From positions 1,550,001 to 1,614,000 of the forward strand of contig NZ_CP118632.1 in NCBI RefSeq assembly GCF_028993615.1: a stretch of DNA of 64,000 nucleotides, read 5' to 3'. Under the pieces are notes generated by a model. It was given only the letters and a program-made list of their open reading frames with translations. It had not been told where the DNA came from and searched no databases. Below, in pieces: positions 38,278 to 46,403 of this stretch (within the stretch, counting starts at the first letter, position 1; every line of letters begins with the position of its first letter). Source of the stretch: Herbaspirillum sp. WKF16 (GTDB lineage Bacteria; Pseudomonadota; Gammaproteobacteria; Burkholderiales; Burkholderiaceae_D). The translations under genes were made by a program, and so were the position numbers.

Positions 38278-38466
38278 TCAGTTGCTGCGGGCCTTCTCGA
38301 TGGTTTCGCGGGCGGCTTCCAGCATGGCTGTCGGCTCGGGGGCATTGGAATCGAGGTAGTGATTCTCCAGCGTGACGGACAGATTGCTCATCTTCTCCGA
38401 CAGCTCCGCCAGCGCAATGCTGAGCTCGCACATCAGGGCCGATATGTTCTTGGGTGACTGCGCCAT
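38278..38466 (-). CDS. Small hypothetical protein, 62 aa
   Basis: The ATG at 38464-38466 has AAAGGGAAG upstream; a GTG 24 bases earlier is less likely. The protein has a heptad-like pattern (ISALMCELSIALAELSEKMS) and a helical C-terminus, so a short coiled coil is likely. It is soluble, without signal peptide. I do not recognise it; it converges with the LysR gene. Confidence 0.6.
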   Translation of the reverse strand: MAQSPKNISALMCELSIALAELSEKMSNLSVTLENHYLDSNAPEPTAMLEAARETIEKARSN

Positions 38467-38694
38467 GTCCGCTTCCCTTTCAGAGTTCACGTCGTCGGTC
38501 GCGGCTTGTTGATAACCGCTTCATGAAAAAACGTACAAACCGATTACGTCGCACACTTCGCGGCTATTCTAAGCCGAATATCCCTGTGACTGTCGAGCGC
38601 GTTGAAAGTGCTGTCGAAAAAATTGAGAAGAAGGCGAAATGCTTGCCGATGTGGCAACGATGCGCTCTGTTGAGTTGATTTGCGGCAAATAAAA
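38467..38694. other. AT-richer gap with a weak 51-codon ORF
   Basis: Between the 62-aa gene and the chemoreceptor terminator is a region of lower G+C than its surroundings. An ORF from the ATG at 38523 (MKKRTNRLRRTLRGYSK, basic, ending ALLS at 38678) is possible, but it lacks a clear ribosome-binding site. It holds the promoter of the 62-aa gene. Confidence 0.35.
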
Positions 38695-38715
38695 AAGCCC
38701 GCGCGAGGCGGGCTT
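38691..38715 (-). terminator. Terminator of chemoreceptor 1
   Basis: Stem AAGCCCGC (38695-38702), loop GCGAG, stem GCGGGCTT (38708-38715). Reading on the reverse strand it is followed by a T run (A run at 38691-38696 on the plus strand), 24 bases past the gene stop. Confidence 0.88.
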
Positions 38716-38738
38716 GGGGTAATGCCGGAGGGGCGGCG

Positions 38739-40514
38739 TCAGAAGGTTTCCCAGTCGTCCGCGTTGTCGCCTGCCGGCAGGCGCGATGGCGATTTGCTGG
38801 CCGGCTTGTCGGCCGGGGCTGCGGCCGCTGCCGCCTTGGCAGGCGCTGCGGGTTTGGCCGCCAGCGGCTTGCGTGCCGCAGCCGGCTGCGCGCGCGGCGC
38901 CGATGGCTTGGCTGCCGGGGTCGGAGGGCGGGCAGGGGCAGGTGCCTGGACGGCGCGGGCCTGGCCGGCATCGACGTGGAAACGGCTGACCAGGCTGGCC
39001 AGCGTCGCCGCCTGGTCTTGCAGCGACTGCGCGGCGGCCGCGGCTTGTTCCACCAGTGCGGCGTTCTGCTGCGTGCCTTCGTCCATCTGCGTGATGGCGC
39101 GGCCCACTTCTGCGATGCCCGAGCTTTGCTCCTGGCTGGCCGAGCTGATCTCGCCGACGATGTCGGTTACGCGCTTGACGCTGGCCACGACCTCATCCAT
39201 GGTCGCGCCGGCCTGCTCCACCAGCTTGCTGCCGGTATCGACCTTGGCCACCGAATCGTCGATCAGCGATTTGATTTCCTTGGCGGCCGAGGCCGAGCGT
39301 TGCGCCAGCGAGCGCACCTCGGAGGCCACCACGGCAAAGCCGCGGCCCTGTTCGCCGGCGCGCGCGGCTTCCACCGCAGCGTTCAGCGCCAGGATGTTGG
39401 TCTGGAAGGCGATGCCGTCGATCACGCCGATGATGTCGGCGATCTTGCGCGAGCTCTCGGTGATGCCTTCCATGGTCTGCACCACCTGGCCGACCACGCT
39501 GCCGCCCTGGATCGCCACCTCGGAGGCGGATTCGGCCAATTGGTTGGCCTGGCGCGCGTTGTCGGCGTTCTGCTTCACGGTCGAGGTCAGCTCTTCCATG
39601 GCCGAGGCGGTTTCTTCCAGCGAACCGGCCTGCTGCTCGGTGCGGCCGGAGAGGTCGAGGTTGCCGCTGGCGATTTCGCTGGAGGCGGTGGCGATGGTGT
39701 CGGCCGAGATCTTGATGTTGGAGATGGTCGAGAGCAGCGAGTCGCGCATGCTGCGCACTGCGAACAGCAGGCTGGCGGTGTCGCCGGGGCGGGTTTCGAT
39801 CTGCGGCGTGAGGTCGCCCTGGGCGATGCGGTTGGCGACTTCCGCCGCGCGCGCCGGATCGCCGCCGATGGTGCGCAGGATGCCGCGGTTGATCACGATC
39901 ACCAGCGCCACCAGGGCCGCAGAGACCAACGCGAACAGCGCGATCATCTGCCACAGCGTGCGCATGAAGGCGGCGTTGATGTCATCCATGTAGGCGCCGG
40001 TGGTCAGGTTCCAGTCCCACGGCTTGTAGTTGATGACGAACGAAGTCTTGGGCACCGGGTCGGATGCGCCGACCTTGGGCCACAGGTAATTGACGAAGCC
40101 GCCCTCCGGCTTGGCGCCGGCCTTGGAGATCTCCACGAACAGCTGGTTGCCGGCCGGATCCTTCAGGTTGGTCAAGTCCTTGCCGTCCAGCTCGGGCTTG
40201 ATCGGGTGCATGATGATGATCTGCTGCGAGGTGGAGATCGAGAAGTAACCGTCGCTGCCGTAGCGCAGGCTCTTGATGGCGCCGAAGGCGCGCTTCTGCG
40301 CATCTTCCTTGGACATCGTGCCGTTCTCGGCCAGCGCGCCGTAGCCCTTGACCAGCGAGAGCGCGGTCTGGCCGATGTTGGTGAGGTCGGCCTTGCGTTC
40401 TTCCAGCCGGATGTTGCGGACCATGACCGCGCTGAAGATGGAAATCGCCAGCAGGGCGATCAGGCTCAAGACGAGCGGAAGCCAAAGTTTCTTGCTGAAT
40501 GACAGCTGGCCCAT
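38739..40514 (-). CDS. Methyl-accepting chemotaxis protein with single Cache sensor and WETF tail
   Basis: 591 residues, ATG at 40512-40514. TM1 at about 10-32, a periplasmic single-Cache domain ([40 protein letters not shown]), TM2 near 187-210, HAMP, then the coiled-coil signalling domain with hairpin tip [21 protein letters not shown] 75-residue Ala/Pro-rich linker leads to the C-terminal DDWETF, a pentapeptide of the kind that tethers CheR and CheB. Cache domains of this kind often bind carboxylic acids. No che genes are adjacent. Confidence 0.94.
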   Translation of the reverse strand: MGQLSFSKKLWLPLVLSLIALLAISIFSAVMVRNIRLEERKADLTNIGQTALSLVKGYGALAENGTMSKEDAQKRAFGAIKSLRYGSDGYFSISTSQQIIIMHPIKPELDGKDLTNLKDPAGNQLFVEISKAGAKPEGGFVNYLWPKVGASDPVPKTSFVINYKPWDWNLTTGAYMDDINAAFMRTLWQMIALFALVSAALVALVIVINRGILRTIGGDPARAAEVANRIAQGDLTPQIETRPGDTASLLFAVRSMRDSLLSTISNIKISADTIATASSEIASGNLDLSGRTEQQAGSLEETASAMEELTSTVKQNADNARQANQLAESASEVAIQGGSVVGQVVQTMEGITESSRKIADIIGVIDGIAFQTNILALNAAVEAARAGEQGRGFAVVASEVRSLAQRSASAAKEIKSLIDDSVAKVDTGSKLVEQAGATMDEVVASVKRVTDIVGEISSASQEQSSGIAEVGRAITQMDEGTQQNAALVEQAAAAAQSLQDQAATLASLVSRFHVDAGQARAVQAPAPARPPTPAAKPSAPRAQPAAARKPLAAKPAAPAKAAAAAAPADKPASKSPSRLPAGDNADDWETF

Positions 40515-40719
40515 TGTGGAGTCTCCTTAGATTGAATGATGCTGTCCTGGCGTCTCTGCACCCTGGAAATTCCGGATATGGCTATCCCTGTTTTACTTGT
40601 GTGAGCAGCGTGTCGCGGGTTGCCGCAGCGTTCACGAAGGGCGCTGCGATAACTCTACTTTACCGGTGCGCCCGGCCGCCAAACAGGCGAAATAGCGGGG
40701 TAAAGGCAGGGTAGTTCGT

Positions 40720-41499
40720 TTATTCCGAATGCGAGCCGTCGCCGTGGTAGCGCAACCGGTACCACAACAGGCCTATCCATTCGTGCATGGCGTAGCCGGC
40801 CAGCGCGAGATTCGATGCGCGGGGGAAATAATCGGTGAGGGCGCCGCGTCCCGCGCTGGCAAACAAGGTGGGCGCGGCCACGGCGTTCAGGCCGGCGTCG
40901 GCGAAGCAGCGCATGGCGCGCGGCATGTGGATGGCGTCGGTCACCACCAGGACGCGTTCGATGCCGGCCCGCTTGAGCAGGGCGGCCGACATGATGGCAT
41001 TGTCGTTGGTATTGTTGGAGCGGCCTTCCTGCCAGCGCGCCGCGACGCCGAAGTTGCGCTGCAGGGCGCGCGCCATCAGCGCCGCTTCGCTTTCGACCGA
41101 ACCGTCGGGCGCACCGCCGGTGACCAGGATCGGCAGTCCGCCGGACTTGTGCAGCCAGGCGCCGTAGGCCAGGCGCGCCAGGCCCAGCGGACGCGGGCTG
41201 TCGGCATGGCCGTATTCCGGCGCGTCGGCCATGCGGCCCTCGCCGAGGATGACGATGGCCTGCGCCTGGCCGGCATCGGCCAGCGCCGCATATTGGTTTT
41301 CCAGCGGCGCCACCAGCAGCAAGGCGCCGGCCCGGGTGCTCAGCACCAGCAACAGCGCCGCGCCCAGCGCGATGAGCAGGTTGCCGGTGCGGCGCAGGCG
41401 CGGCCGCAGCAGGCAGCCGAGTGCGCACAGCAGCATGGCGTTGAGCGGGGGCAGGAGGACGGCGCCGGCGACGGCGGAGAGCAGGACCTGAAAATTCAT
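40720..41499 (-). CDS. YdcF/ElyC-like DUF218 membrane protein
   Basis: 259 residues from the ATG at 41497-41499. Two N-terminal hydrophobic segments are followed by the DUF218 domain with QAIVILGEGRMADAP, LVTGGAPDGSVESEAALMA, EGRSNNTNDNAIMSAALLKR and VVTDAIHMPRAMRCF. Members (ElyC, SanA, YdcF) act in envelope integrity and peptidoglycan or carrier-lipid metabolism. It is divergent from a membrane protein of related taste, 165 bases away. Confidence 0.88.
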   Translation of the reverse strand: MNFQVLLSAVAGAVLLPPLNAMLLCALGCLLRPRLRRTGNLLIALGAALLLVLSTRAGALLLVAPLENQYAALADAGQAQAIVILGEGRMADAPEYGHADSPRPLGLARLAYGAWLHKSGGLPILVTGGAPDGSVESEAALMARALQRNFGVAARWQEGRSNNTNDNAIMSAALLKRAGIERVLVVTDAIHMPRAMRCFADAGLNAVAAPTLFASAGRGALTDYFPRASNLALAGYAMHEWIGLLWYRLRYHGDGSHSE

Positions 41500-41664
41500 G
41501 GCGGGGGACGCGGGTTGGCTGGCGTGGATGACAGCGCATTGTCCGCGATTGCCGCGCCGCGATCCACCCCGCAGGCCGCCACCGGAGAAGCATTTGCCTG
41601 TCCGCATGGAAACACGGAAAATCACGGCATCGAAAAAGGAAGGGCCGACGGCCCGGGGAACATA

Positions 41665-43152
41665 GTGATACGTCTTGTCTTGCTGCTCTTGGGGGCCGAT
41701 TTCATCCGCCGCAACTGGCACGCGCTGGCCTTCGCCGGGCTGCTGTGGGGGACCATCGGCGTCTCGCTGATGATCGACGCGCTGGACGGCGTGCTCAACT
41801 TCCCGCTGACCCTGTTCGGCTACCTGCTGCTGGCCGAGAGCCTGGTCACGCTCTGGGTCGCCAACAGCGGCATCGGCGCGCAGAAGACGCTGCGCTACGC
41901 CAAGGGCGCGCTGTTCCTGCTGATCGCGCTTCTGGTCATTACCCGGCACCAGGCCAGCGACATGGCGCTGGCCATGCTGTTCGGGATCGCTTTCGCCATC
42001 GGCGGCTCGCTGCAGATCACCTCGGCGCTGGTGGTGCGCTTCCCGCGCTGGCGCATGGCGGTGGCCGGCGGCGGGGTGCAGATCCTGCTGGCGATCGTGT
42101 TCTTCCAGCCTTATCCCACGCACTACAAGGGGACGGTGCCGTTCTGCCTGGCCCTGGGGTTGATCTTCGGCGGCTGGAACATCATCTGGCTGGCGCTGCG
42201 CACGCGCATGCTGCCGCAGCAGGTGTCGGTGGACATGCTGGCGCGGCGCAACGGCGGGCCGGACATGCCGTTCGACGCCGGCCTTTATCGCGGCGACGAA
42301 GCCATGAAGCCGAACTTGCGCCTCAACGGCGGCATGCCCGGCAAGGGCTGGAAGGCGCCGCCCGCCGCATCCCCCGACGTCGCGCCGGCGGCCGCAAGCG
42401 ATGCGCCGCAGGCGGCGGCCGACGCAGAGGCAGAGGCCACAAGCGCGCCGGCCCTGACCGTGCACGTCTGGACGCCGACCGGGAGCGCCAAGGGCCCGGC
42501 GCGGCGCCAGCCGGTGATCGACCGCTACATCGCGGCGGTCGACACCAATGGCGTGATCTCCACCGGCCATGCCGCGCTGGAGGTGTTGCCCGAGCTCTAC
42601 ATCAGTCTCTATCCTGCCGAGGAGATCGATCGTTCGCCCGACCAGTTCGCGCGCCTCCTGCGCGCCACCGCCGACAACAACGTCAAGGGCCGCTACCTGA
42701 CCGACTACCGCAGCGAAGCGGCGGCCTGGTGCGAGTCGACCGAGAAGATCGTGTTTCGCGACTACAGCCGCGCGCACCTGGAACGCTTCTGGGACGACTA
42801 TCGCCGCACCGAGATCTACAACCTGACCTACCGCAATTGCTCCAGCACCGTGGCGCATGCGCTGGAGGCGGCGCTGGAAGGCGTGATCGGCGTGCGCGAC
42901 CGTCATTGGTCCAACGCCGTGCGCATGATGTTCACGCCCGAGATCTGGGTCGCCAGCCAGATCCGCAAGCGTGCGCTGACCATGGCCTGGACGCCGGGCA
43001 TGGTGCTGGACTACTCGCGCGCGCTGCGTGCGGTGGTGCATCCGCGACCCTTGTCCTGGGCCGCCTCGCTGCAACTGGCGCTGCGCCAGAGCCGGCGCCT
43101 GCGGCAGGTCTGGCGCGCGCGGCGCCGCTATGCCGAGCGCAACGATCCCTGA
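41665..43152 (+). CDS. HdeD-like membrane domain fused to a papain-like (permuted NlpC/P60-type) domain
   Basis: 495 residues from the GTG at 41665, which has GGGGAAC upstream. Residues 1 to about 180 have six hydrophobic segments in the DUF308/HdeD pattern (GLLWGTIGVSLMIDAL, GGSLQITSALVVRFPRWR). An Ala/Pro-rich linker (about 230-265) leads to a domain with VISTGHAALEV (His302) and YRNCSSTVAHALEAAL (Cys392). The order His then Cys fits a circularly permuted papain-like fold, so an amidase or acyl-transfer activity is plausible but unproven. A lipase-like gene follows 39 bases later. Confidence 0.75.
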   Translation: MIRLVLLLLGADFIRRNWHALAFAGLLWGTIGVSLMIDALDGVLNFPLTLFGYLLLAESLVTLWVANSGIGAQKTLRYAKGALFLLIALLVITRHQASDMALAMLFGIAFAIGGSLQITSALVVRFPRWRMAVAGGGVQILLAIVFFQPYPTHYKGTVPFCLALGLIFGGWNIIWLALRTRMLPQQVSVDMLARRNGGPDMPFDAGLYRGDEAMKPNLRLNGGMPGKGWKAPPAASPDVAPAAASDAPQAAADAEAEATSAPALTVHVWTPTGSAKGPARRQPVIDRYIAAVDTNGVISTGHAALEVLPELYISLYPAEEIDRSPDQFARLLRATADNNVKGRYLTDYRSEAAAWCESTEKIVFRDYSRAHLERFWDDYRRTEIYNLTYRNCSSTVAHALEAALEGVIGVRDRHWSNAVRMMFTPEIWVASQIRKRALTMAWTPGMVLDYSRALRAVVHPRPLSWAASLQLALRQSRRLRQVWRARRRYAERNDP

Positions 43153-43191
43153 ACCCCGGCGCCGACGTCGGCCCATCGAAACGGAGAGCGC

Positions 43192-44040
43192 ATGAACACC
43201 TGGCAGCCCACGCAGGAGCATTGGATCGACGCCGCCGACGGCACCCGGCTGTTCTGCCGCGACTGGCTGCTGCCGGGCGCGACAGGCGCGGTGCAACTGG
43301 TGCACGGCCTGGGCGAACACGGCGGCCGCTATGGCGGCCTGGCGCGGCTGTTCAACGAGGCTGGCTTCTCGGCGCGCATCTGCGACCATCGCGGCCACGG
43401 CAACTCGGGCGGCCGCCAGGGCAGCCTGGCGCATCCGGACGACTTGCTGCGGGACCTGAAATTGAGCTTCGACGATTTCACGCGGCGCGCGCAGTGCACG
43501 CCCATCCTGTTCGGCCACAGCATGGGCGGCCTGGTGGCGGCGCGCTTTGCCACCGGCGGCTTCAGTCCGGTGCGCGCGCTGGCGCTGTCGTCGCCGGCCC
43601 TGGCGCTGGACCTGTCGGCATGGCAAAAGCTGCTGCTGGCGGTATCGAGCGCGCTGGCGCCGGGCCTCGCGCTGCCGACCTCCTTGCCGGCTGCGCGCAT
43701 CTCGCATGATGCGCAGCAGGTGCAGGCCTATCGCCGCGATCCCCTGAACCACGGCAAGATCGCGCCGCGCATGCTCAATTTCATGCTGGATGCCATGCAT
43801 CACGCCGCCCGCGACGCCGGCCGCTTCCTGCAACCGGTGTTGCTGCAGGTGGCCGGAGACGACGCCTTCGTCGCGCCGCGCGGCAGCCGCGCCTTCTTCG
43901 AGGCCTTGCCGGCGGGGCGCAAGACGCTGCGCTGGTACGACACGGCCTATCACGAGATCTTCAACGAGGAGCCGGCCCTGCGCGAACGGGCCATGGACGA
44001 CCTTAGGCAATGGCTGGCGCAATTGCCGGCAGGCGGGTGA
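43192..44040 (+). CDS. Alpha/beta hydrolase, monoacylglycerol-lipase-like
   Basis: 282 residues, with GGAGAGC before the ATG. It has the lysophospholipase/monoglyceride lipase pattern: oxyanion-hole QLVHGLGEHGGRYGGLA, nucleophile in LFGHSMGGLVAARFA, acid in QVAGDDAFV and His in TAYHEIFNE. No signal peptide, so cytoplasmic. It probably hydrolyses monoacylglycerols or lysophospholipids. It follows the HdeD-papain fusion closely and may share its transcript, hinting at joint work on membrane lipids. Confidence 0.9.
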   Translation: MNTWQPTQEHWIDAADGTRLFCRDWLLPGATGAVQLVHGLGEHGGRYGGLARLFNEAGFSARICDHRGHGNSGGRQGSLAHPDDLLRDLKLSFDDFTRRAQCTPILFGHSMGGLVAARFATGGFSPVRALALSSPALALDLSAWQKLLLAVSSALAPGLALPTSLPAARISHDAQQVQAYRRDPLNHGKIAPRMLNFMLDAMHHAARDAGRFLQPVLLQVAGDDAFVAPRGSRAFFEALPAGRKTLRWYDTAYHEIFNEEPALRERAMDDLRQWLAQLPAGG

Positions 44041-44150
44041 CGCGGTGGGATGGGATGAACCCGCGGGCACAGGTTCGAAAATTAACAATAAATTACCCGT
44101 GTAAAGCCCTCATGAGCGAGGATTCCACGGCCGCCGGGCGTTGATCGGCG

Positions 44151-44282
44151 TCAGGGTTGCCCGCTGGGAACGTTGCTGAACGCGCAGCGGCTGTCGAAGC
44201 CGACGAAGCCGGGCGCGCAGGCGCAGCCCTGCAGCGCCAGCAGCAGCGCGGTTGCAGCGACGATGGAGGCGAGACGCATCAT
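44151..44282 (-). CDS. Very small lipoprotein, 43 aa
   Basis: ATG at 44280-44282 (a second Met follows directly), with GAAAGAAA upstream. The peptide opens MMRLASIVAATALLLALQGC with lipobox LQGC and continues ACAPGFVGFDSRCAF to VPSGQP. After cleavage a 25-residue lipid-anchored peptide with three Cys would remain. It is convergent with the lipase-like gene. Family unknown; the clean lipobox makes it a real gene candidate. Confidence 0.6.
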   Translation of the reverse strand: MMRLASIVAATALLLALQGCACAPGFVGFDSRCAFSNVPSGQP

Positions 44283-44606
44283 GCGGTTTCTTTCGTTCCG
44301 GTTTGCAAACCAGCGAGTGTAATGGCATGTCAGCCATTTGCAAGTGAGGCCGGAACGCCAGCCCGGGCGAAAATGCCGCCGCTCTTTTCAATCGCTGCCG
44401 GCGCCGATCCGCTTTTCTGGACTTTTCCAAGTTATCAGGATTAATGATAAGAATGGAAATAGTTGTCCAATACCGGCGTTTGCGCGGCCCAAAACAAAAA
44501 GCGGCTTGTCCGCATTGCAATGCGACAATAACCGCTTTTCAGGACTTGCTGTGTTGCTCGCCGGCGCAGGCAGGCATGCGCCGACGGGAGTGCGCCGGAT
44601 GGCTGC
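44283..44606. other. Gap between two very small genes; contains a terminator
   Basis: 324 bases. An AT-rich piece near 44430-44475 has an inverted repeat TTATC-N8-GATAA, a possible promoter/operator for the 43-aa lipoprotein. The terminator at 44496-44538 is listed separately. No other gene is seen. Confidence 0.5.
44496..44538. terminator. Long bidirectional terminator hairpin
   Basis: Nested arms AAAAGCGG / CCGCTTTT, TTGTC / GACAA and CGCATT / AATGCG form one long hairpin. Reverse-strand reading ends in TTTTTGTTTTGG; plus-strand reading ends in TTTT. It lies 70 bases after the 26-aa gene. Confidence 0.85.
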
Positions 44607-44687
44607 TTACTTGACCGAGATCAGGTAGCGGGCGACCATTGCGCCGATCAGCAGGGTGTACGGGAGGATGTCGACGACGATGTTCAT
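44607..44687 (-). CDS. 26-aa single-span membrane peptide
   Basis: ATG at 44685-44687, TAA at 44607-44609. The upstream sequence ACGGAGCC supplies a ribosome-binding site. The peptide is MNIVVDILPY followed by TLLIGAMVARYLISVK: one hydrophobic helix with a Lys end, like known small membrane proteins. A strong terminator follows, which supports a discrete transcript. Function unknown. Confidence 0.6.
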   Translation of the reverse strand: MNIVVDILPYTLLIGAMVARYLISVK

Positions 44688-44975
44688 GGTTGGCTCCGTG
44701 AGGAAAAATGATCTGTTGCATTGCAATATATGCGTTCGATCCTCATGGAGCCAATTTTGAATCCCAATATCAGTTATCGATTTCTTGAATAACTGTCGAG
44801 AAGGGTGGCCGGGTTCGGTGGGAAGGTTATTTAATCCCTTTTAAATCAATGGGTTGTGAAATTAATTGCCGACGTGGAAAGCGCCGGGAAGGGCATCCCG
44901 GCGCGTCCTGGGTTCGCAGCTTGTTTCATTCGTGCGACAGGCCGGCAAGCGCCGGCAGCGCGGCAATGTCAGGAG
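44688..44975. promoter_or_regulatory. AT-rich region upstream of the 26-aa gene
   Basis: Unusually low G+C for this chromosome. An inverted repeat CAGTTAT (44771-44777) and ATAACTG (44789-44795) is separated by 11 bases. No further gene seen. Confidence 0.4.
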
Positions 44976-45395
44976 TCATTGGCCGTCCAGCTTTATTTCC
45001 AGGCCGCGGATCTGGTTGGTGATGCGGACTTGTTGCCCGGCGCCACTCTTGACCTCGACCGTCAGCCGGCTCTGCCTGGCTGCCGAAGAGCTGTTGAGCG
45101 AGCTGGCCGGCTTGACGCTGAAATCGTAGCGTCCCGGCTTGACCCAGATCGCCAGGTGTTCGCCGCGGCTGATCTGCGCCAGCACCACGTCATTGATCGC
45201 AAGCTCGAGCATCTCGGTGTCGAGCAAGGTGTCGCTGCGGCTGAACCTGACCTGCGCCAGGCCAGCCTCCTGCTGGATCATGCTCTTGATATAGATGCGC
45301 GACGGCGGGATTTCCCCGCTGGCGGTCTTTTCCACCGGCGTCGCGCAGGCGGCCAGGGCCAGGACGGTCGCGCATGCGGCGAGGGCTTTGATCAT
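44976..45395 (-). CDS. Putative lipoprotein, 139 aa
   Basis: ATG at 45393-45395 with AAAGGAAG upstream; a longer frame was not preferred. The lipobox is LAAC in MIKALAACATVLALAACATP. The mature part has regularly spaced beta-strand-like segments (HLAIWVKPGRYDFSVKPASS, RLTVEVKSGAGQQVRITNQI), resembling small DUF2846-type lipoproteins that carry a carboxypeptidase-regulatory-like fold. Family not assigned with certainty. Confidence 0.75.
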   Translation of the reverse strand: MIKALAACATVLALAACATPVEKTASGEIPPSRIYIKSMIQQEAGLAQVRFSRSDTLLDTEMLELAINDVVLAQISRGEHLAIWVKPGRYDFSVKPASSLNSSSAARQSRLTVEVKSGAGQQVRITNQIRGLEIKLDGQ

Positions 45396-45465
45396 GTTCT
45401 TCCTTTGGTGTTTTTGGGGAGTGGGCATCGGCCAACGATATCATGCCGGTCCCGTGCCTGATCGG

Positions 45466-46047
45466 CTATCGTCCGGCCGTTTCGCGTTCGAGCCGCAACA
45501 GGTGGCGTTCGATCGCAAACACGTGGGCATCGTCGGAGCCCAGTTCGCGCAGCGCCTGCGCCAGCAGCAGCAGGTATTCGCTGTTGCGCCCGCTCGGTCC
45601 GGCGGCGCGGGCGATCTGCCAGGCGATCTCCTCTTCGTCGGCGGGGCCGGCGAAGGCGGCATTCTCTTCCGAGGCGATATAGAGCAGGCCGTCGGTCTTT
45701 TCTTCTTCCGAAAAATGAATCTCGGCGACTACCCGCAGGTAGCCGTTCTTCTCGCGGTGGTCGAGATGGGCGAAGACTTCCGGCGTGATCAGGTAAGCCA
45801 TGCCGGCGCAGATCGCGCCCTCCTGCGGCACCAGGGTCACCACGCGCCCCGGCGCCTCGGCGGTGCCGCGGTGGTCGTGCGAACCCTGCCAGAAACGGCG
45901 GGCCCAGCCAGCGATATGCGCCGGGCGGCGCTGCAGGAACGGGAAATCGGCCTTGAAGATGATGGAGCCGTAGCCGAACAGCCAGACGCTGTCGTGGCTG
46001 TCGAAGTGGTTCATCTGGCTGTTGATGGAAATGGTATCGGCGGACAT
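45466..46047 (-). CDS. chaC: ChaC-like gamma-glutamylcyclotransferase
   Basis: 193 residues, ATG at 46045-46047. The substrate loop VWLFGYGSIIFKADFPF and REKNGYLRVVAEI match ChaC proteins, which split glutathione into 5-oxoproline and cysteinyl-glycine. The catalytic Glu is expected in the DHREKNGY region. A TATAAT -10 is visible on the reverse strand around 46092-46097. Bacterial ChaC is cytoplasmic. Confidence 0.9.
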   Translation of the reverse strand: MSADTISINSQMNHFDSHDSVWLFGYGSIIFKADFPFLQRRPAHIAGWARRFWQGSHDHRGTAEAPGRVVTLVPQEGAICAGMAYLITPEVFAHLDHREKNGYLRVVAEIHFSEEEKTDGLLYIASEENAAFAGPADEEEIAWQIARAAGPSGRNSEYLLLLAQALRELGSDDAHVFAIERHLLRLERETAGR

Positions 46048-46403
46048 GGCATGGGCAGCGACTGACGGCGCGGCCGTCGGAAGCTTTCCATTATAAAACC
46101 GGCCGCGCCTGGCGCGTGAGGGACGCGCCGATCTTGTCTTGGGGGCAAGATCGCAAGCCCGAAATACATCGGAAAAAACGTCGTTGCTTGCGCTTTGCCG
46201 GCGCCAGGCCGCAACCGGAGAGGGTTTGCGAGGATTCTCAGCGCGCAGCTGTACAAGCTTTCACTGGTCAGTCCAATTTTTTTGCCGTTTAATATCGTCC
46301 GCGACGCATTTGCCATGCGGAAATACAAGAAGAGAAGCGGCCGGCCTGCGGGCACGGGCGCCACAGACCGCTCGAACAACAATCAGAACTGAGGGAAGAG
46401 AAC
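46048..46403. promoter_or_regulatory. chaC / chemoreceptor 2 divergent region
   Basis: 356 bases without a gene. It holds the chaC -10 (TATAAT, reverse strand), and an 8-bp stem CGATCTTG (46129-46136) / CAAGATCG (46146-46153). The part nearest the chemoreceptor is AT-richer (46260-46310) and probably carries its promoter. Confidence 0.45.

Noticed and set aside
46129-46153. Terminator at the CGATCTTG/CAAGATCG stem
   Set aside because: No T tract follows on either strand and it lies between divergent genes, so a terminator is unlikely.
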